A stretch of 46,799 bases of DNA from Desulfuromonadales bacterium GWC2_61_20 (GTDB lineage Bacteria; Desulfobacterota; Desulfuromonadia; Desulfuromonadales; UBA2197), in contig MGTO01000124.1 in assembly GCA_001799485.1 (NCBI GenBank), positions 1 to 46,799 of the forward strand. Direction: 5' to 3'. Shown here piece after piece: positions 19,749-29,882 of the stretch. Within the stretch, counting starts at the first letter, position 1, and the number at the start of each line of letters is the position of its first letter. A program made the translations under genes and the position numbers. The notes beneath the pieces are model-generated. The model was given only the letters and a program-made list of their open reading frames with translations, was not told the origin of the DNA and made no database searches.

Positions 19749-20825
19749 TCATCTCAACTTGAGGGTGGAGAGAGCGACCAGCGCCAGAATGATGCTGACA
19801 ATCCAGAAACGCACGATGATCTTCGGCTCCGGCCACCCCTTGAGTTCAAAATGATGATGGATCGGCGCCATGCGGAAGATGCGCTTGCCATAGAGGCGGA
19901 AGGAGGTGACTTGGGCGATAACCGAGAGGGCCTCCATGACGAAGATGCCGCCGACAATGACGAGGACGATCTCCTGTTTGGTGATGACGGCGATGGTGCC
20001 GAGGGCACCGCCAAGGGAGAGGCTGCCGACATCGCCCATGAAGACCTGGGCCGGGTAGGTGTTGAACCAGAGGAAACCGAGGCCGGCGCCGACCATGGCG
20101 CCGCAGAGGACCGCCAGTTCGCCGGCACCGGGGACGGCACTGATCTGCAGGTACTCGGCAAGTTTGGCGTTACCGGCCAGGTAGGCGAAGAGCATGTAGG
20201 TCCCCGAGGCGATGATCATCGGCCCGATGGCGAGTCCGTCAAGACCGTCGGTGAGGTTGACGGCGTTGCCGGAACCGACCACCACCAGCATGGCGAAGAG
20301 GATGTAGAAGAGGCCGAGATCGGGGTGCAGCGCCTTGAAAAAGGGGAAAGCCAGGGTCGTCTTGAACCCGGGGTGGAGGTAGAGCAAGACCCCGGCCGCC
20401 AGCGAAATCAGCATCAACCAGACCATCTTCTGCCGGGCCGAGAGTCCATCGCTGTTCTTCTTTTTGACCTTGCGCCAGTCATCGACGAAACCGACAGCGC
20501 CAAATCCGATCGTCACCAGCAGCGTCACCCAGACGTAAAGGTTGGTCAGGTCGGCCCAGAGGAGGGTCGGCAGGACAATGGCGAGGAGGATCAAGGTGCC
20601 CCCCATGGTCGGGGTCCCCTCTTTCTTGAAATGCGACTCGGGGCCGACCTTGCGGATACTCTGGCCGATCTGGTGCTCCGAGAGCTTGTTGATCAGCCAC
20701 GGCCCGAGGATGAAGGAGATAACCAGGGCGGTAATGGCGGCATAGATGGTGCGGAAGGTGATGTACTTGAAGACGTACAGCGCCGAAAAGTGCGTATGCA
20801 GCGGATAGAGCAGATGATAGAGCAT
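19749..20825 (-). CDS. mraY: Phospho-MurNAc-pentapeptide transferase
   Basis: [46 protein letters not shown]. Confidence 0.97.
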   Translation of the reverse strand: MLYHLLYPLHTHFSALYVFKYITFRTIYAAITALVISFILGPWLINKLSEHQIGQSIRKVGPESHFKKEGTPTMGGTLILLAIVLPTLLWADLTNLYVWVTLLVTIGFGAVGFVDDWRKVKKKNSDGLSARQKMVWLMLISLAAGVLLYLHPGFKTTLAFPFFKALHPDLGLFYILFAMLVVVGSGNAVNLTDGLDGLAIGPMIIASGTYMLFAYLAGNAKLAEYLQISAVPGAGELAVLCGAMVGAGLGFLWFNTYPAQVFMGDVGSLSLGGALGTIAVITKQEIVLVIVGGIFVMEALSVIAQVTSFRLYGKRIFRMAPIHHHFELKGWPEPKIIVRFWIVSIILALVALSTLKLR

Positions 20826-20843
20826 CTGTGGTGTCCTTTGCCT

Positions 20844-22238
20844 CTAGTTCCCCGGCCCGGCCGGAAAGCTCATCCCTGACAGTGCCGACGAAATCCGTTC
20901 CATCCGCATCCCCCGCGAACCTTTGACCAGAACGCGGTCGCCGCCGCGCAACTCGTGCCGCAGCAGCTCGATCGCGGCTTCATGGCTCCCCGGCAGCAGG
21001 ACCTGAGCTGCCGCCAAACCGCCCTTGCGGGCGCCCGCGGCCACCGCCTCGGCCTGGGCGCCGAGGACAACGAGAAGATCGACGCGGCGGGCCGCCTCGA
21101 CGCCGATCTCGTAATGCATCGCAGCCGTCCCCTCACCGAGTTCCAGCATGTCGCCGAGAACGGCGACCCGCCGCCCGCCGCCGCCAACCGTTTCGTCCAG
21201 CGCCACGAGGGCCGCACGCATGGAGAGGGGATTGGCGTTGTAGCTGTCTTCGAGGAGGAGGAGATCGCTATCGAGGAGGAGGACTTCCATGCGCCCCTTG
21301 CCGGCTCGAAAGGTTTCGAGGCCGCGGACGATGAGATCGGGCGCGACCCCCAGGGCGGTCGCCGCGGCCGCGGCAGCGAGGGCATTGGCGACGTTGTGGC
21401 GGCCGGCACATTGCAGGGTCACGCTCCGCGTCCCCTGCGGCAGCAACAGGCGGAAACCGACGGTGGCGCCGCTGACGGTTACCGCTTCGCCGCGAATCTC
21501 GGCCTGCGGTGAGGCGCCGAAGAGGAGCCGGCGCACGCCGTTGGCCACCGGCAAACCGGCAACGCGCGGGTCGTCGGCATTGATGACGGCCGTCCCCCCT
21601 GGTGGCAATGCGATGAAGAGTTCCCCCTTGGCCCGCGCCACCCCTTCCAGGGTTTTCAGCGTCTCCAGATGGGCGGGTCCGACGTTGGTGATGATGCCGA
21701 CCGACGGCGTCGCAATCTCGGCCAAGCGGGCGATTTCCCCCCGTTCGCTCATCCCCATTTCGAGGACGGCCCAGCGATCTGCCTCCTTGAGGGCAAAGAG
21801 GGTCAGGGGCAAGCCGACCAGGTTATTGAGGTTCCCCGCCGTCTTCAGCCCCGGTCCGGTCTGGGCGAGGATCGCCGCCAGCATCTCCTTGGTCGTCGTC
21901 TTCCCCGAGGAGCCGGTGACTGCCACCAGTGGCAGGGCGAACTGGGCGCGCCAGGCGCGGGCCAATTCGCCAAGGGCACGCAGGCTATCGCCAACTTCGA
22001 TCTGCGGGATGGGCAGGTCGGCTACCGGGCGTTCGCACAAAGCCGCGGCCGCCTCCCCTGCGGCGGCGACTCCGAGAAAGGCATGCCCGTCAAAATTGGG
22101 GCCGCGCAAAGCGACAAAGAGCTCACCGGGAGCGATCTTGCGACTATCGGTGGAAACGCCGGCAACACTCCCCCGGGCTGTTGCCGGATGGAGGCGCCCG
22201 CCGGTCGCACGGACAATCTGGGCAAGATCGAAATTCAT
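20844..22238 (-). CDS. murF: UDP-N-acetylmuramoyl-tripeptide--D-Ala-D-Ala ligase
   Basis: SSGKTTTKEMLA; LEDSYNANPLSM; VLVKGSRGMRMERI. Confidence 0.95.
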   Translation of the reverse strand: MNFDLAQIVRATGGRLHPATARGSVAGVSTDSRKIAPGELFVALRGPNFDGHAFLGVAAAGEAAAALCERPVADLPIPQIEVGDSLRALGELARAWRAQFALPLVAVTGSSGKTTTKEMLAAILAQTGPGLKTAGNLNNLVGLPLTLFALKEADRWAVLEMGMSERGEIARLAEIATPSVGIITNVGPAHLETLKTLEGVARAKGELFIALPPGGTAVINADDPRVAGLPVANGVRRLLFGASPQAEIRGEAVTVSGATVGFRLLLPQGTRSVTLQCAGRHNVANALAAAAAATALGVAPDLIVRGLETFRAGKGRMEVLLLDSDLLLLEDSYNANPLSMRAALVALDETVGGGGRRVAVLGDMLELGEGTAAMHYEIGVEAARRVDLLVVLGAQAEAVAAGARKGGLAAAQVLLPGSHEAAIELLRHELRGGDRVLVKGSRGMRMERISSALSGMSFPAGPGN

Positions 22239-23740
22239 CGGGAACTCCGGGACAGGGCCAGTCGCAACTCTTCACGATCGTCGAAATGGAACTTTTCCCT
22301 GCCGATGATCTGATAATCCTCATGTCCCTTCCCCGCGACCAGCAAGACATCGCCCGGGCGCAGGGCGGTCACGGCCAAGGCAATGGCGGCTCGGCGGTCG
22401 GGGACGACGACATAGCCCCGGCCGACGCCACGCAGGGCTTCGGTCTCGCTCCAGGCCCGCGCATGAACCCGGGCCACCCCCTGGCAAATCTCGGCGATGA
22501 TCGCCTGCGGGTCCTCCGTGCGCGGATTGTCCGAGGTCACGATCGCCAGATGCGACATGCGGGCACAGATCTCACCCATGACCGGACGCTTGCGGCGATC
22601 CCGGTCGCCGCCACAGCCGAAAACAGTGAGGATCCGCTGTGGCTGCAATGCGGCGACAGTCGTCAGGACCTTGTCGAGGGCGTCGCCGGTATGGGCGTAA
22701 TCGACGAGGATCTGGGCACCGCGCTCGTTTTCCACCCGCTCCAGACGACCCGGCACCTGCGGCGCCCGCGCCAGGCCTTGGGCGATCTGCTCCAGAGTAA
22801 GGTCGAGAACCTGGGCGGCGGCGATGGCCCCGAGGAGGTTCTGCAGATTAAAGCGCCCGAGGAGGGGCGAGTGCAACGTCAACACCCCCTGGGGCGTCAG
22901 GATCGTCCCGTGAATCCCCTCCAGAGTCACAGCCACCTCCAGCGGCCGCACCTGGGCATCCGCCGCCAGGCCGAAGGTCACGGCCAGCGGCAGTTCGTTC
23001 GCCAGCCGCCGGCCGTAACTGTCATCGACAGAAATGACGGCGCGGCCGCCCACCGCCGGCAGGATCTCGACGAAGAAGCGCCGCTTGCTGGCGAAGTAAC
23101 GCTCCATGTCGCCATGATAATCGAGATGCTCGGGGGTCAGGTTGGTGAAGATGCCGGCGGCAAAGCGGATCCCGTCGATGCGAAACTGATCGAGGGCATG
23201 GGACGACACCTCCATGATGGTAGTATCGGCCCCGGCGGCGACAAAAGTCGCGGCCGTGGCGAGGAGTTCCAGGGCATCGGGAGTGGTGTGCGCAGCGGCT
23301 AGAATCTTGTCGCCGAAACGATAGCTGACGGTACCGAAGACCGCGGGGCGACGACCGGCGGCGACCAGAATCGCTTCGAGCAGATAGGTCGTCGTGGTCT
23401 TGCCGTTGGTCCCGGTAATGCCGACGACCGCTCCCTGCCGGCCGGGGTCGCCGAACCAGCGCGCCGCTACCAGCGCCAGGGCCCGGCGGGTATCGGCAAC
23501 CAGTACACCCGTGACCCCGGCGGGCAAAGCCCGTTCCTCTTCCGCGAAAACGACCGTGGCGCCGGCAGCGACGGCCTGAGCGATAAAGTTGTGGCCATCC
23601 GCCACCCCCCCCCGTAACGCAAAAAAGGCCGTTCCGGGAACGACCTGCCGCGAATCGTGACACAGGGTGACGACATCGACCTCGGTCGAACCGGTCACAT
23701 TGAGGAGCGAAAGGGGCTGAAGGAGGTCTTTAAGTCTCAT
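22235..23740 (-). CDS. murE: UDP-N-acetylmuramoyl-L-alanyl-D-glutamate ligase (diaminopimelate-adding)
   Basis: GITGTNGKTTTTYLLE; TSDNPRTEDP (meso-DAP recognition motif DNPR); VDYAHTGDAL. Confidence 0.95.
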   Translation of the reverse strand: MRLKDLLQPLSLLNVTGSTEVDVVTLCHDSRQVVPGTAFFALRGGVADGHNFIAQAVAAGATVVFAEEERALPAGVTGVLVADTRRALALVAARWFGDPGRQGAVVGITGTNGKTTTTYLLEAILVAAGRRPAVFGTVSYRFGDKILAAAHTTPDALELLATAATFVAAGADTTIMEVSSHALDQFRIDGIRFAAGIFTNLTPEHLDYHGDMERYFASKRRFFVEILPAVGGRAVISVDDSYGRRLANELPLAVTFGLAADAQVRPLEVAVTLEGIHGTILTPQGVLTLHSPLLGRFNLQNLLGAIAAAQVLDLTLEQIAQGLARAPQVPGRLERVENERGAQILVDYAHTGDALDKVLTTVAALQPQRILTVFGCGGDRDRRKRPVMGEICARMSHLAIVTSDNPRTEDPQAIIAEICQGVARVHARAWSETEALRGVGRGYVVVPDRRAAIALAVTALRPGDVLLVAGKGHEDYQIIGREKFHFDDREELRLALSRSSR

Positions 23741-23762
23741 TGGTAGAGGCAGTTTCCCTTGA

Positions 23763-25757
23763 TTAATGTGTCACTGTCAAGAGCTCTTCGGCCGGTGCCG
23801 CCAGCCGCACCCAGGTCTCGCCGCCGTAGGCGATGGGTTGCCCCGGCGGAGGGGCCTGATCGACCACGCGGCCGCTTCCGACCAGACGGATATTGAGGCC
23901 GCTCCGCGCCATTTCACGCAGCACTTGCCGGCTGCTCAACCCGACGAAATTCGGCATCAGCGGCGCATCGTCGGGATTGTCGATCGGCTCTGCCGGCAGT
24001 TCGTCGGGCAGGCTTTCCGTCTCAACCACCAGCGGTAGCGGGTAGTCCTGGGCCGGCACCGGCAGTGTTGGCTGAACGTTGAGATATTGCATCGCCTGAG
24101 CGGCAAAACGCGAAAAGATCGGGGCCGCCACCAGTCCGCCATAGACCTGATCGGACGGTTCGTCAACCATGACCAGCACGACCAGTCGCGGCGCTTCGGC
24201 CGGAAGGAAGCCGACAAAGGAAGAGACCCTCTTGTCGGCCGAATAACCACCGGTGACCGCATCGACCTTCTGCGCCGTGCCGGTCTTGCCGGCAACGCGA
24301 AAGCCGGGAACGGCCGCCAGAATCCCGGTCCCCTTCTTTTCCGTTACGGTCACCATCATCTCCCGGACCTGTGTCGCGACCTCGGGGGAGACAACCTGAC
24401 GTAAGACCTTGGGACTCCGCTGCTCGACGGTTTCACCATTGCCGTCGACGATGTGGTCGACGACATAGGGTTGCATCAGCACCCCGCCATTGGCGATGGC
24501 ACCGACGGCCGAGGCGAGTTGCAGCGAGGTCACCGTCACCCCCTGACCGAAGGAGATGGCCGCCAGGTCGGCCTCAAACCACTTGCCTGGACGGCGCATG
24601 AGGCCACCGCTCTCACCCGGCAGATCGACCCCGGTAGCTGACCCGAAGCCAAAGGCACTGAGATAGCGGTGATAGCGCTCGCGCTCAAGCATCTTGCCGA
24701 TCTTGGCCGAGCCGATATTGGAACTGTACTGGAGAATCTCTTTCGGGGTGAGCCGGGCATAAGGGTGATGGTCATGAATCACCCTCCCCCCGACCTTGAA
24801 GGTACCGTTTTCGCAATCGATGGTCTGGCGTTCCTTGAGCAAACCCTCGTTGAGGGCGGCGGCGAGGAGGAAGATCTTGAAGGTCGAGCCCGGCTCGAAG
24901 GTGTCGACCAGGGCCCGGTTGCGCCACTGACTCGGCCGATGGTTCTGGAAGGCGTTGGGATTGAATCCAGGCCGGTTGGCCATGGCCAGGACCTGCCCGG
25001 TCGCCGGATCGAGGACCACGACCGATCCGGCCTCGGCCCGTGTTGCCGCGATGCCTGCCGCCAACTCCTTCTCGGCCAGATACTGCAGGTTTTTGTCGAG
25101 GGTGAGATAGAGGTGGCCACCGGGAGCCACCCCCTCCACCTTGTTGCCGCCGGGCCCGATGCCACGGCCCAGGGCATCGCGCTCGGTGACCAGATAGCCG
25201 CCCTGGCCGAGGAGGACACTGTCATATTTGAGTTCGAGCCCCTCCAGCCCCTCGGGATCGAGGCCGGTAAAGCCGATGAGCTGGGCGCCAATCTCGGAGC
25301 TCGGGTAATAGCGGCGATGTTCCTTGATGAAGTTGACCCCGGCCAGGTTCAATGCCTTGACCCGGGCACTTTCCGCCGGCGAAACCTGCCGTTTGAGCCA
25401 GAGGAAGCTTTTTTTCGAGGTCAGTTTGGTTGCGACCTGTTTTTGCGGCAAATCGAGGGCCAGGGCCAGAGATCGCGCGGCCTCGCCCCCTCCCGCGACT
25501 TTTTGCGGCTCGAGAAAGATCGAATCGACTTCGAGACTCAAGGCCAGCTCCTGCCCGTTTCGATCATAGATACTTCCGCGCTGGGGAATCAGGGGAACGA
25601 CACGCTGATATTGATTTTCCGCCCGTTTGCGCCACTCATCGCGAGCGAGTACCTGCAACTGAAACGCCCGGATGGCGACCAACAGAAAAACGACGACGAA
25701 ACAACCGCCGATGAAGTAAATGCGGACCCGCGTCCACTTTTCACCTTTGTCCATCAC
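23763..25757 (-). CDS. ftsI: Peptidoglycan D,D-transpeptidase FtsI/PBP with C-terminal PASTA-like domain
   Basis: GSTFK, YSSN and KTGT penicillin-binding motifs; C-terminal MPNFVGLSSRQVLREMARSGLNIRLVGSGRVVDQAPPPGQPI. Confidence 0.93.
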   Translation of the reverse strand: MMDKGEKWTRVRIYFIGGCFVVVFLLVAIRAFQLQVLARDEWRKRAENQYQRVVPLIPQRGSIYDRNGQELALSLEVDSIFLEPQKVAGGGEAARSLALALDLPQKQVATKLTSKKSFLWLKRQVSPAESARVKALNLAGVNFIKEHRRYYPSSEIGAQLIGFTGLDPEGLEGLELKYDSVLLGQGGYLVTERDALGRGIGPGGNKVEGVAPGGHLYLTLDKNLQYLAEKELAAGIAATRAEAGSVVVLDPATGQVLAMANRPGFNPNAFQNHRPSQWRNRALVDTFEPGSTFKIFLLAAALNEGLLKERQTIDCENGTFKVGGRVIHDHHPYARLTPKEILQYSSNIGSAKIGKMLERERYHRYLSAFGFGSATGVDLPGESGGLMRRPGKWFEADLAAISFGQGVTVTSLQLASAVGAIANGGVLMQPYVVDHIVDGNGETVEQRSPKVLRQVVSPEVATQVREMMVTVTEKKGTGILAAVPGFRVAGKTGTAQKVDAVTGGYSADKRVSSFVGFLPAEAPRLVVLVMVDEPSDQVYGGLVAAPIFSRFAAQAMQYLNVQPTLPVPAQDYPLPLVVETESLPDELPAEPIDNPDDAPLMPNFVGLSSRQVLREMARSGLNIRLVGSGRVVDQAPPPGQPIAYGGETWVRLAAPAEELLTVTH

Positions 25758-26071
25758 CGGACGCTGATGACCTGGCTTGGATTCGGCAGACGCAAGCCGA
25801 GTTCACTGACGGCGACTTGTTCGATGCGCCCGGGATGACGCAGGCTAGCCGCTTCCAAGCGCAGGCGACTCGTCTCCTGCTGGCCGCTGCGCAGTTTGCC
25901 TTCCAGGCTGGAAATGCCGTACTCCAGCTGCAGCACCGACAAGCGCGACCAGACAAAGAAAAGGGAAAGGATCAGGAGCAGGGCAATGAAGCCGAGGGTT
26001 GGCAGCAGAGGCGGCCGACGCGGAATCTGCGTGGCGAGACGCGGCAGGGAAATGGAAGGGGTCTGAAACAT
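25754..26071 (-). CDS. ftsL: Cell division protein FtsL
   Basis: 105 aa single-TM plus coiled-coil protein between rsmH and ftsI. Confidence 0.8.
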   Translation of the reverse strand: MFQTPSISLPRLATQIPRRPPLLPTLGFIALLLILSLFFVWSRLSVLQLEYGISSLEGKLRSGQQETSRLRLEAASLRHPGRIEQVAVSELGLRLPNPSQVISVR

Positions 26072-26119
26072 GGCAGCGCCTCCGTGGCGAAAATTGCATA
26101 CAAAACAGATAATTATGTA

Positions 26120-27076
26120 CTAGTCGTCCTGAGCAACTTTGCGTATCCCCCGCAGTACGGCACTGCGGGCGCGCGGATTACCTTCAACTTCCTCATGGCC
26201 TGCCCGCACCCCCTTGCGGGTCAGGGCCTCGGCCCGCGGCGTCAAACCACAACAGCAGATCGGCAGTCCCGGCGGGCAGGTACACGGCTTGAGCAACGAC
26301 TGAAAATACTGCTTGACGATACGGTCTTCCAGGGAGTGGAAACTGATCACTGCCAGCCGGCCGCCGGGACGCAAACTCTCGAAGCCGGCGGCAATCCCTT
26401 GAGTGACTTGATCCAGCTCACCATTGACATAAATCCGCAGGGCCTGAAATACCCTCGTCGCCGGATGTATGCGTCCCGGCACCTTTCCGCCCGGCACCGT
26501 CTCTCGCACCAGTTCGGCCAGTTCATGCGTCGTGGTCAGCGCCTTCTGGCCACGGACCTTGACGATACGGCGGGCAATCCGCCCGGCCCAGCGCTCTTCG
26601 CCGTAAACCCGAAAAATTCGCGTCAGCTCCTTTTCGTCCCGTCCGTGCAGGACCTCCGCCGCCGTCTCCCCGCGCGTCGGGTCCATGCGCATATCGAGGG
26701 GACCGTCGCTGCGAAAGGAGAAGCCGCGATGCCCGGCATCGAGCTGGTAGGAAGAGACGCCGAGATCGAGAAGGAGACCGTCGATTCCGGCGATGCCCAA
26801 CTCGGCGAGCACCTCCTGCAGCGCGGCGAAGGCCGCGTGACGCAGGACGACGCGATCTCTGAAAGGGGCCAGCACTTCGGCAGCCCTTGCCAGTGCTTCG
26901 GGATCGCGATCGAAACCGATCAGCCGTCCGTCAGGTGCCGTCGCTGCGAGAATCAGCCGGGCATGCCCCCCGCCACCGACGGTCCCGTCGACGAAGAGCT
27001 CGCCCGGGGCTGGGCGCAACAGTCCGAGAACCTCGTCTGCCAGCACCGAAACGTGCCTGAATACCGTCGCTGTCAA
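26120..27076 (-). CDS. rsmH: 16S rRNA (cytosine(1402)-N(4))-methyltransferase
   Basis: FRHVSVLADEVL; FVDGTVGGGGHA; LDLGVSSYQLD; RVFQALRIYVNGEL. Confidence 0.96.
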   Translation of the reverse strand: MTATVFRHVSVLADEVLGLLRPAPGELFVDGTVGGGGHARLILAATAPDGRLIGFDRDPEALARAAEVLAPFRDRVVLRHAAFAALQEVLAELGIAGIDGLLLDLGVSSYQLDAGHRGFSFRSDGPLDMRMDPTRGETAAEVLHGRDEKELTRIFRVYGEERWAGRIARRIVKVRGQKALTTTHELAELVRETVPGGKVPGRIHPATRVFQALRIYVNGELDQVTQGIAAGFESLRPGGRLAVISFHSLEDRIVKQYFQSLLKPCTCPPGLPICCCGLTPRAEALTRKGVRAGHEEVEGNPRARSAVLRGIRKVAQDD

Positions 27077-27080
27077 AGAA

Positions 27081-27524
27081 CTAGAATCCCATCTCGGCTA
27101 CGATCCGGGCATCGGCGCGCAACAGATCGCCCGACCCGCTGGTCACTTGCTCGTAGCGAAGCTGACTGTAAATCTCGATCTTCTCGAACATGCCGAGGAC
27201 CACCACCTCTTTTTCCAGAGCACCGTGCGTGCGCAAGGACTGGGGAATCTGAATCCGCCCCTGCTTGTCAAAGAGGCATTCGACTGCCGGCGCGATAAAA
27301 AACCGGGTCGCCGATTCTTTTTCCGGGCTGGCCGGACGCTTGCGCACCCCTTCGACGACAGTCTGCCAATGCGCCACCGGGTAGGCCGTCAGCCCTCCCT
27401 GCAGGTTTTTGGTCAGCACCACACACTCGTCCCCCTGCTGCATCAGCTGCTCCCGGAACTTTGCCGGAATGCTTGCCCGCCCCTTGGGATCGATGGTGTT
27501 GTGATATTCGCCGGTAAAGTTCAT
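27081..27524 (-). CDS. mraZ: Transcriptional regulator MraZ
   Basis: MNFTGEYHNTIDPKGRASIPAKFRE; LFDKQGRIQIPQSLR; first gene of the dcw operon. Start set at 27524. Confidence 0.95.
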   Translation of the reverse strand: MNFTGEYHNTIDPKGRASIPAKFREQLMQQGDECVVLTKNLQGGLTAYPVAHWQTVVEGVRKRPASPEKESATRFFIAPAVECLFDKQGRIQIPQSLRTHGALEKEVVVLGMFEKIEIYSQLRYEQVTSGSGDLLRADARIVAEMGF

Positions 27525-27573
27525 CGCCTGCCTTTGTTTGGGCCTGTATCCCACTCTTTTACACTTTTTGGGA

Positions 27574-27602
27574 AATATAGACGCCATCCCCCCTGATGTC
27601 AA
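27574..27602 (-). promoter_or_regulatory. dcw operon promoter (sigma70 type)
   Basis: Minus strand: TTGACA, 17 bp spacer, TATATT, about 50 bp upstream of the mraZ ATG. Confidence 0.8.
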
Positions 27603-27835
27603 GAATATTTTCCATTTTTTCAGGGGGTTAATCGATTTCGAGGAGGAACGGAACCGAACCGAGGTAACGGCTGTGCTCCAAGGGAGAACCTATAGGGGAA
27701 ATGGGCCGAGAAGGGCGAGCCGCCGGCAGGCGAAGAGGCCGGCAAACAAGCAGGATCAGACGCGAAACCGGGGGACGATGACGGGGGGGGGAAGACGACA
27801 GGTTTTTACGGCACTTTCAGGTCGGGCGGAAAAGC

Positions 27836-28492
27836 TCAGGGGATGATGCCGAGGAGTTTGTGGACCTGCAGCAAGTCGGCGGTTTCGGCAACGAGGATGG
27901 TCGGGATGCCAAGGGCATTGGCCGGCTTGAGATCGACCTGCTCGCGGTCGCCGACAAAAAGGAAACTCTCGGGCGGGCCGCCGATATTTTCCAGCACCCG
28001 ACGCAGGGCTTCGGGATCGGGCTTGGGCAGTCGGGAGAATTCGATGGTAAAGAGGCCACGGAACTGGTCCTCGACGCCTAGGAGCGCCAGAATCTTGCGG
28101 GTCAGGGGGAGATTGTTGTTGGTGTAGATATACAGTTCGCAACGCGAACGCAGGGAATCGAGGAGCGCACCGAGAACCGGATCGGCCGTCAGGTGACGCT
28201 CGGGGCGCACCCTGGACTGGAAGACCCGATGCAACTCACCCACCTCGATCCCGAGTTCGAGACAAGTACGCGTCAGGGTCGGCTCTTCTTCGAGGATTTC
28301 GGCGAGACGGCGCCGGGCCGCACGGATCAGCCCGCGCCCTTCTGCGGCCGAAACACCGCGGCTGACGGATACCAGTTCTTCGGCCGCGCGCTCGATCTCC
28401 TGGGCGAGTCCGGGAGAAACATACAGGGTCCCGTCCAGATCGAAGACAATGGAGCGAATGGCGTCGGGGGATGTGGGAAGGTGTCGGGTCAT
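27836..28492 (-). CDS. HAD-family hydrolase
   Basis: SIVFDLDGTLY (motif I) and LFVGDREQVDLKPANALGIPTILV (motif IV). Confidence 0.85.
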   Translation of the reverse strand: MTRHLPTSPDAIRSIVFDLDGTLYVSPGLAQEIERAAEELVSVSRGVSAAEGRGLIRAARRRLAEILEEEPTLTRTCLELGIEVGELHRVFQSRVRPERHLTADPVLGALLDSLRSRCELYIYTNNNLPLTRKILALLGVEDQFRGLFTIEFSRLPKPDPEALRRVLENIGGPPESFLFVGDREQVDLKPANALGIPTILVAETADLLQVHKLLGIIP

Positions 28493-28542
28493 ATTGTCAT
28501 CATTCGAGGAAGAACCTTCTTGTCTCCGGTTAACACCACTTT

Positions 28543-28570
28543 CCTATAACACGCGTACCCCCGATGTCAA
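28543..28570 (-). promoter_or_regulatory. Putative promoter of the HAD hydrolase gene
   Basis: Minus strand: TTGACA, 16 bp spacer, TATAGG. Confidence 0.55.
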
Positions 28571-28585
28571 TTCTTATCGCATTGA

Positions 28586-29353
28586 TTATTCCTGCAATTT
28601 CAAGGTAGTTTGCTTCGATTTAAGATGTTTTGCCACGCATTGCGGATCATTGACAAAGAGACCTGACACCCCCAGCAGCAAAAAACGGTCGACCTCGGCC
28701 GCGGCATCGATGGTCCAGGGGTAGACTGCCAAACCAGCTGAGCGACATGCCCGCAGAAGAGGGCGGCTCACCAGATCGGCACGCGGATGGTAGCTTTCGG
28801 CGCCTGCCGCTACGGCCCGCCGCACCCCGCGCCGCCAGAAACGGGTCTCTCCGAGAAAACCGAGGGAAAGCTCGGGGTCCTGCTGGTGCAGTTGCGTCAG
28901 CAGCCGATGATCGAATGAGGAGACCAACACCCGGCTGCGGGGAAAGTCCCGCAGCAAGCGCAACACCGCGGCCCCGGCGGCGGCGGTCTTGATCTCGATG
29001 TTGACGCGCAGTCGCTCCCCGGCCCAGGCCAGAACCTGCTCCAGCGTCGGAATCCGCTCCCCGGAAAAAGCCGGAGCAAACCACCCACCAGCGTCAAGAA
29101 GAACCAGCTCCGCCGCACTCCAGCGTGCCACCTGACCGTGCCCGTTGCTGGTGCGTTCCAAGGTTTCGTCATGAATGACAACCGGTATGCCGTCACGGCT
29201 GAGATGGACATCGAGTTCGATGCCGCCGGCACCGGCACCCTCGGCAGCGCGAAAAGCGGCCAGGGTGTTTTCCGGGGCCACCGCCGAGGCGCCCCGATGG
29301 GCCCAGAGAAAAAGGGTTGCCGCCTGCGCTGCCGACCCTTCCGGGCATCGCAT
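28586..29353 (-). CDS. Glycerophosphodiester phosphodiesterase family protein
   Basis: AHRGASAVAPENTLAAFRAA...IELDVHLSRDGIPVVIHDETLERTSNGHG; ATG overlaps the stop of the upstream rhodanese gene. Confidence 0.9.
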   Translation of the reverse strand: MRCPEGSAAQAATLFLWAHRGASAVAPENTLAAFRAAEGAGAGGIELDVHLSRDGIPVVIHDETLERTSNGHGQVARWSAAELVLLDAGGWFAPAFSGERIPTLEQVLAWAGERLRVNIEIKTAAAGAAVLRLLRDFPRSRVLVSSFDHRLLTQLHQQDPELSLGFLGETRFWRRGVRRAVAAGAESYHPRADLVSRPLLRACRSAGLAVYPWTIDAAAEVDRFLLLGVSGLFVNDPQCVAKHLKSKQTTLKLQE

Positions 29354-29742
29354 CACGGCGCGCCCTGCAGGACCGGGTAGCCGCGCACCTGCCAGCCCAT
29401 GATGCCGCCGGACATGTTGTAAACCTCGGCATAGCCCTTTTGCGCCAGATAACCGGCAACCTGGGAACTGCGCGAACCGACGGCACAATAAACCACCAGC
29501 GGCCGGTTTTGCGGAATTTCACCCTGGCGGGCGAGCACCTGATCGATGGGAATAAGCTGGGCTCCGGCAATGCGGACCTGCATAAACTCTCCCGTCGTCC
29601 GCACATCAAGGAGAAAGGGTAGCGGGGCCTTGCTCAGCAGCTCGCGCGCCTCGGCGGGGGAAACATCGCGCACCGGCGCCGCCATCGGCGAAGAGACCAG
29701 CAGGAAAAAGCAGAGAGTGGCGGGCAAAAGATATCTACACAT
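29353..29742 (-). CDS. Exported rhodanese-like domain protein
   Basis: N-terminal signal peptide; LLDVRTTGEF; active-site loop VVYCAVGSRSSQVAGYL. Confidence 0.85.
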   Translation of the reverse strand: MCRYLLPATLCFFLLVSSPMAAPVRDVSPAEARELLSKAPLPFLLDVRTTGEFMQVRIAGAQLIPIDQVLARQGEIPQNRPLVVYCAVGSRSSQVAGYLAQKGYAEVYNMSGGIMGWQVRGYPVLQGAP

Positions 29743-29882
29743 AGGGTCGAGCCTCCGTGATAATGGATGAATGCTTCAGGAAAATTGTATTCGCCTTTCA
29801 ATATGTTTTCCACCCCAAAACTTGTCATTACGACCGAATCATGCCATCATGCCCCGATTTCATCCCCCCTTGGAAGGAGTTC

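Noticed and set aside
21929-23302. 457-aa plus-strand ORF
   Set aside because: Antisense to murF and murE, both strongly supported.
24669-25838. 389-aa plus-strand ORF
   Set aside because: Antisense to ftsI, which carries STFK/SSN/KTGT motifs.
27783-27791. G9 homopolymer as a phase-variation tract
   Set aside because: Not within a coding frame or a promoter spacer that I can define; mentioned only as part of the spacer observation.
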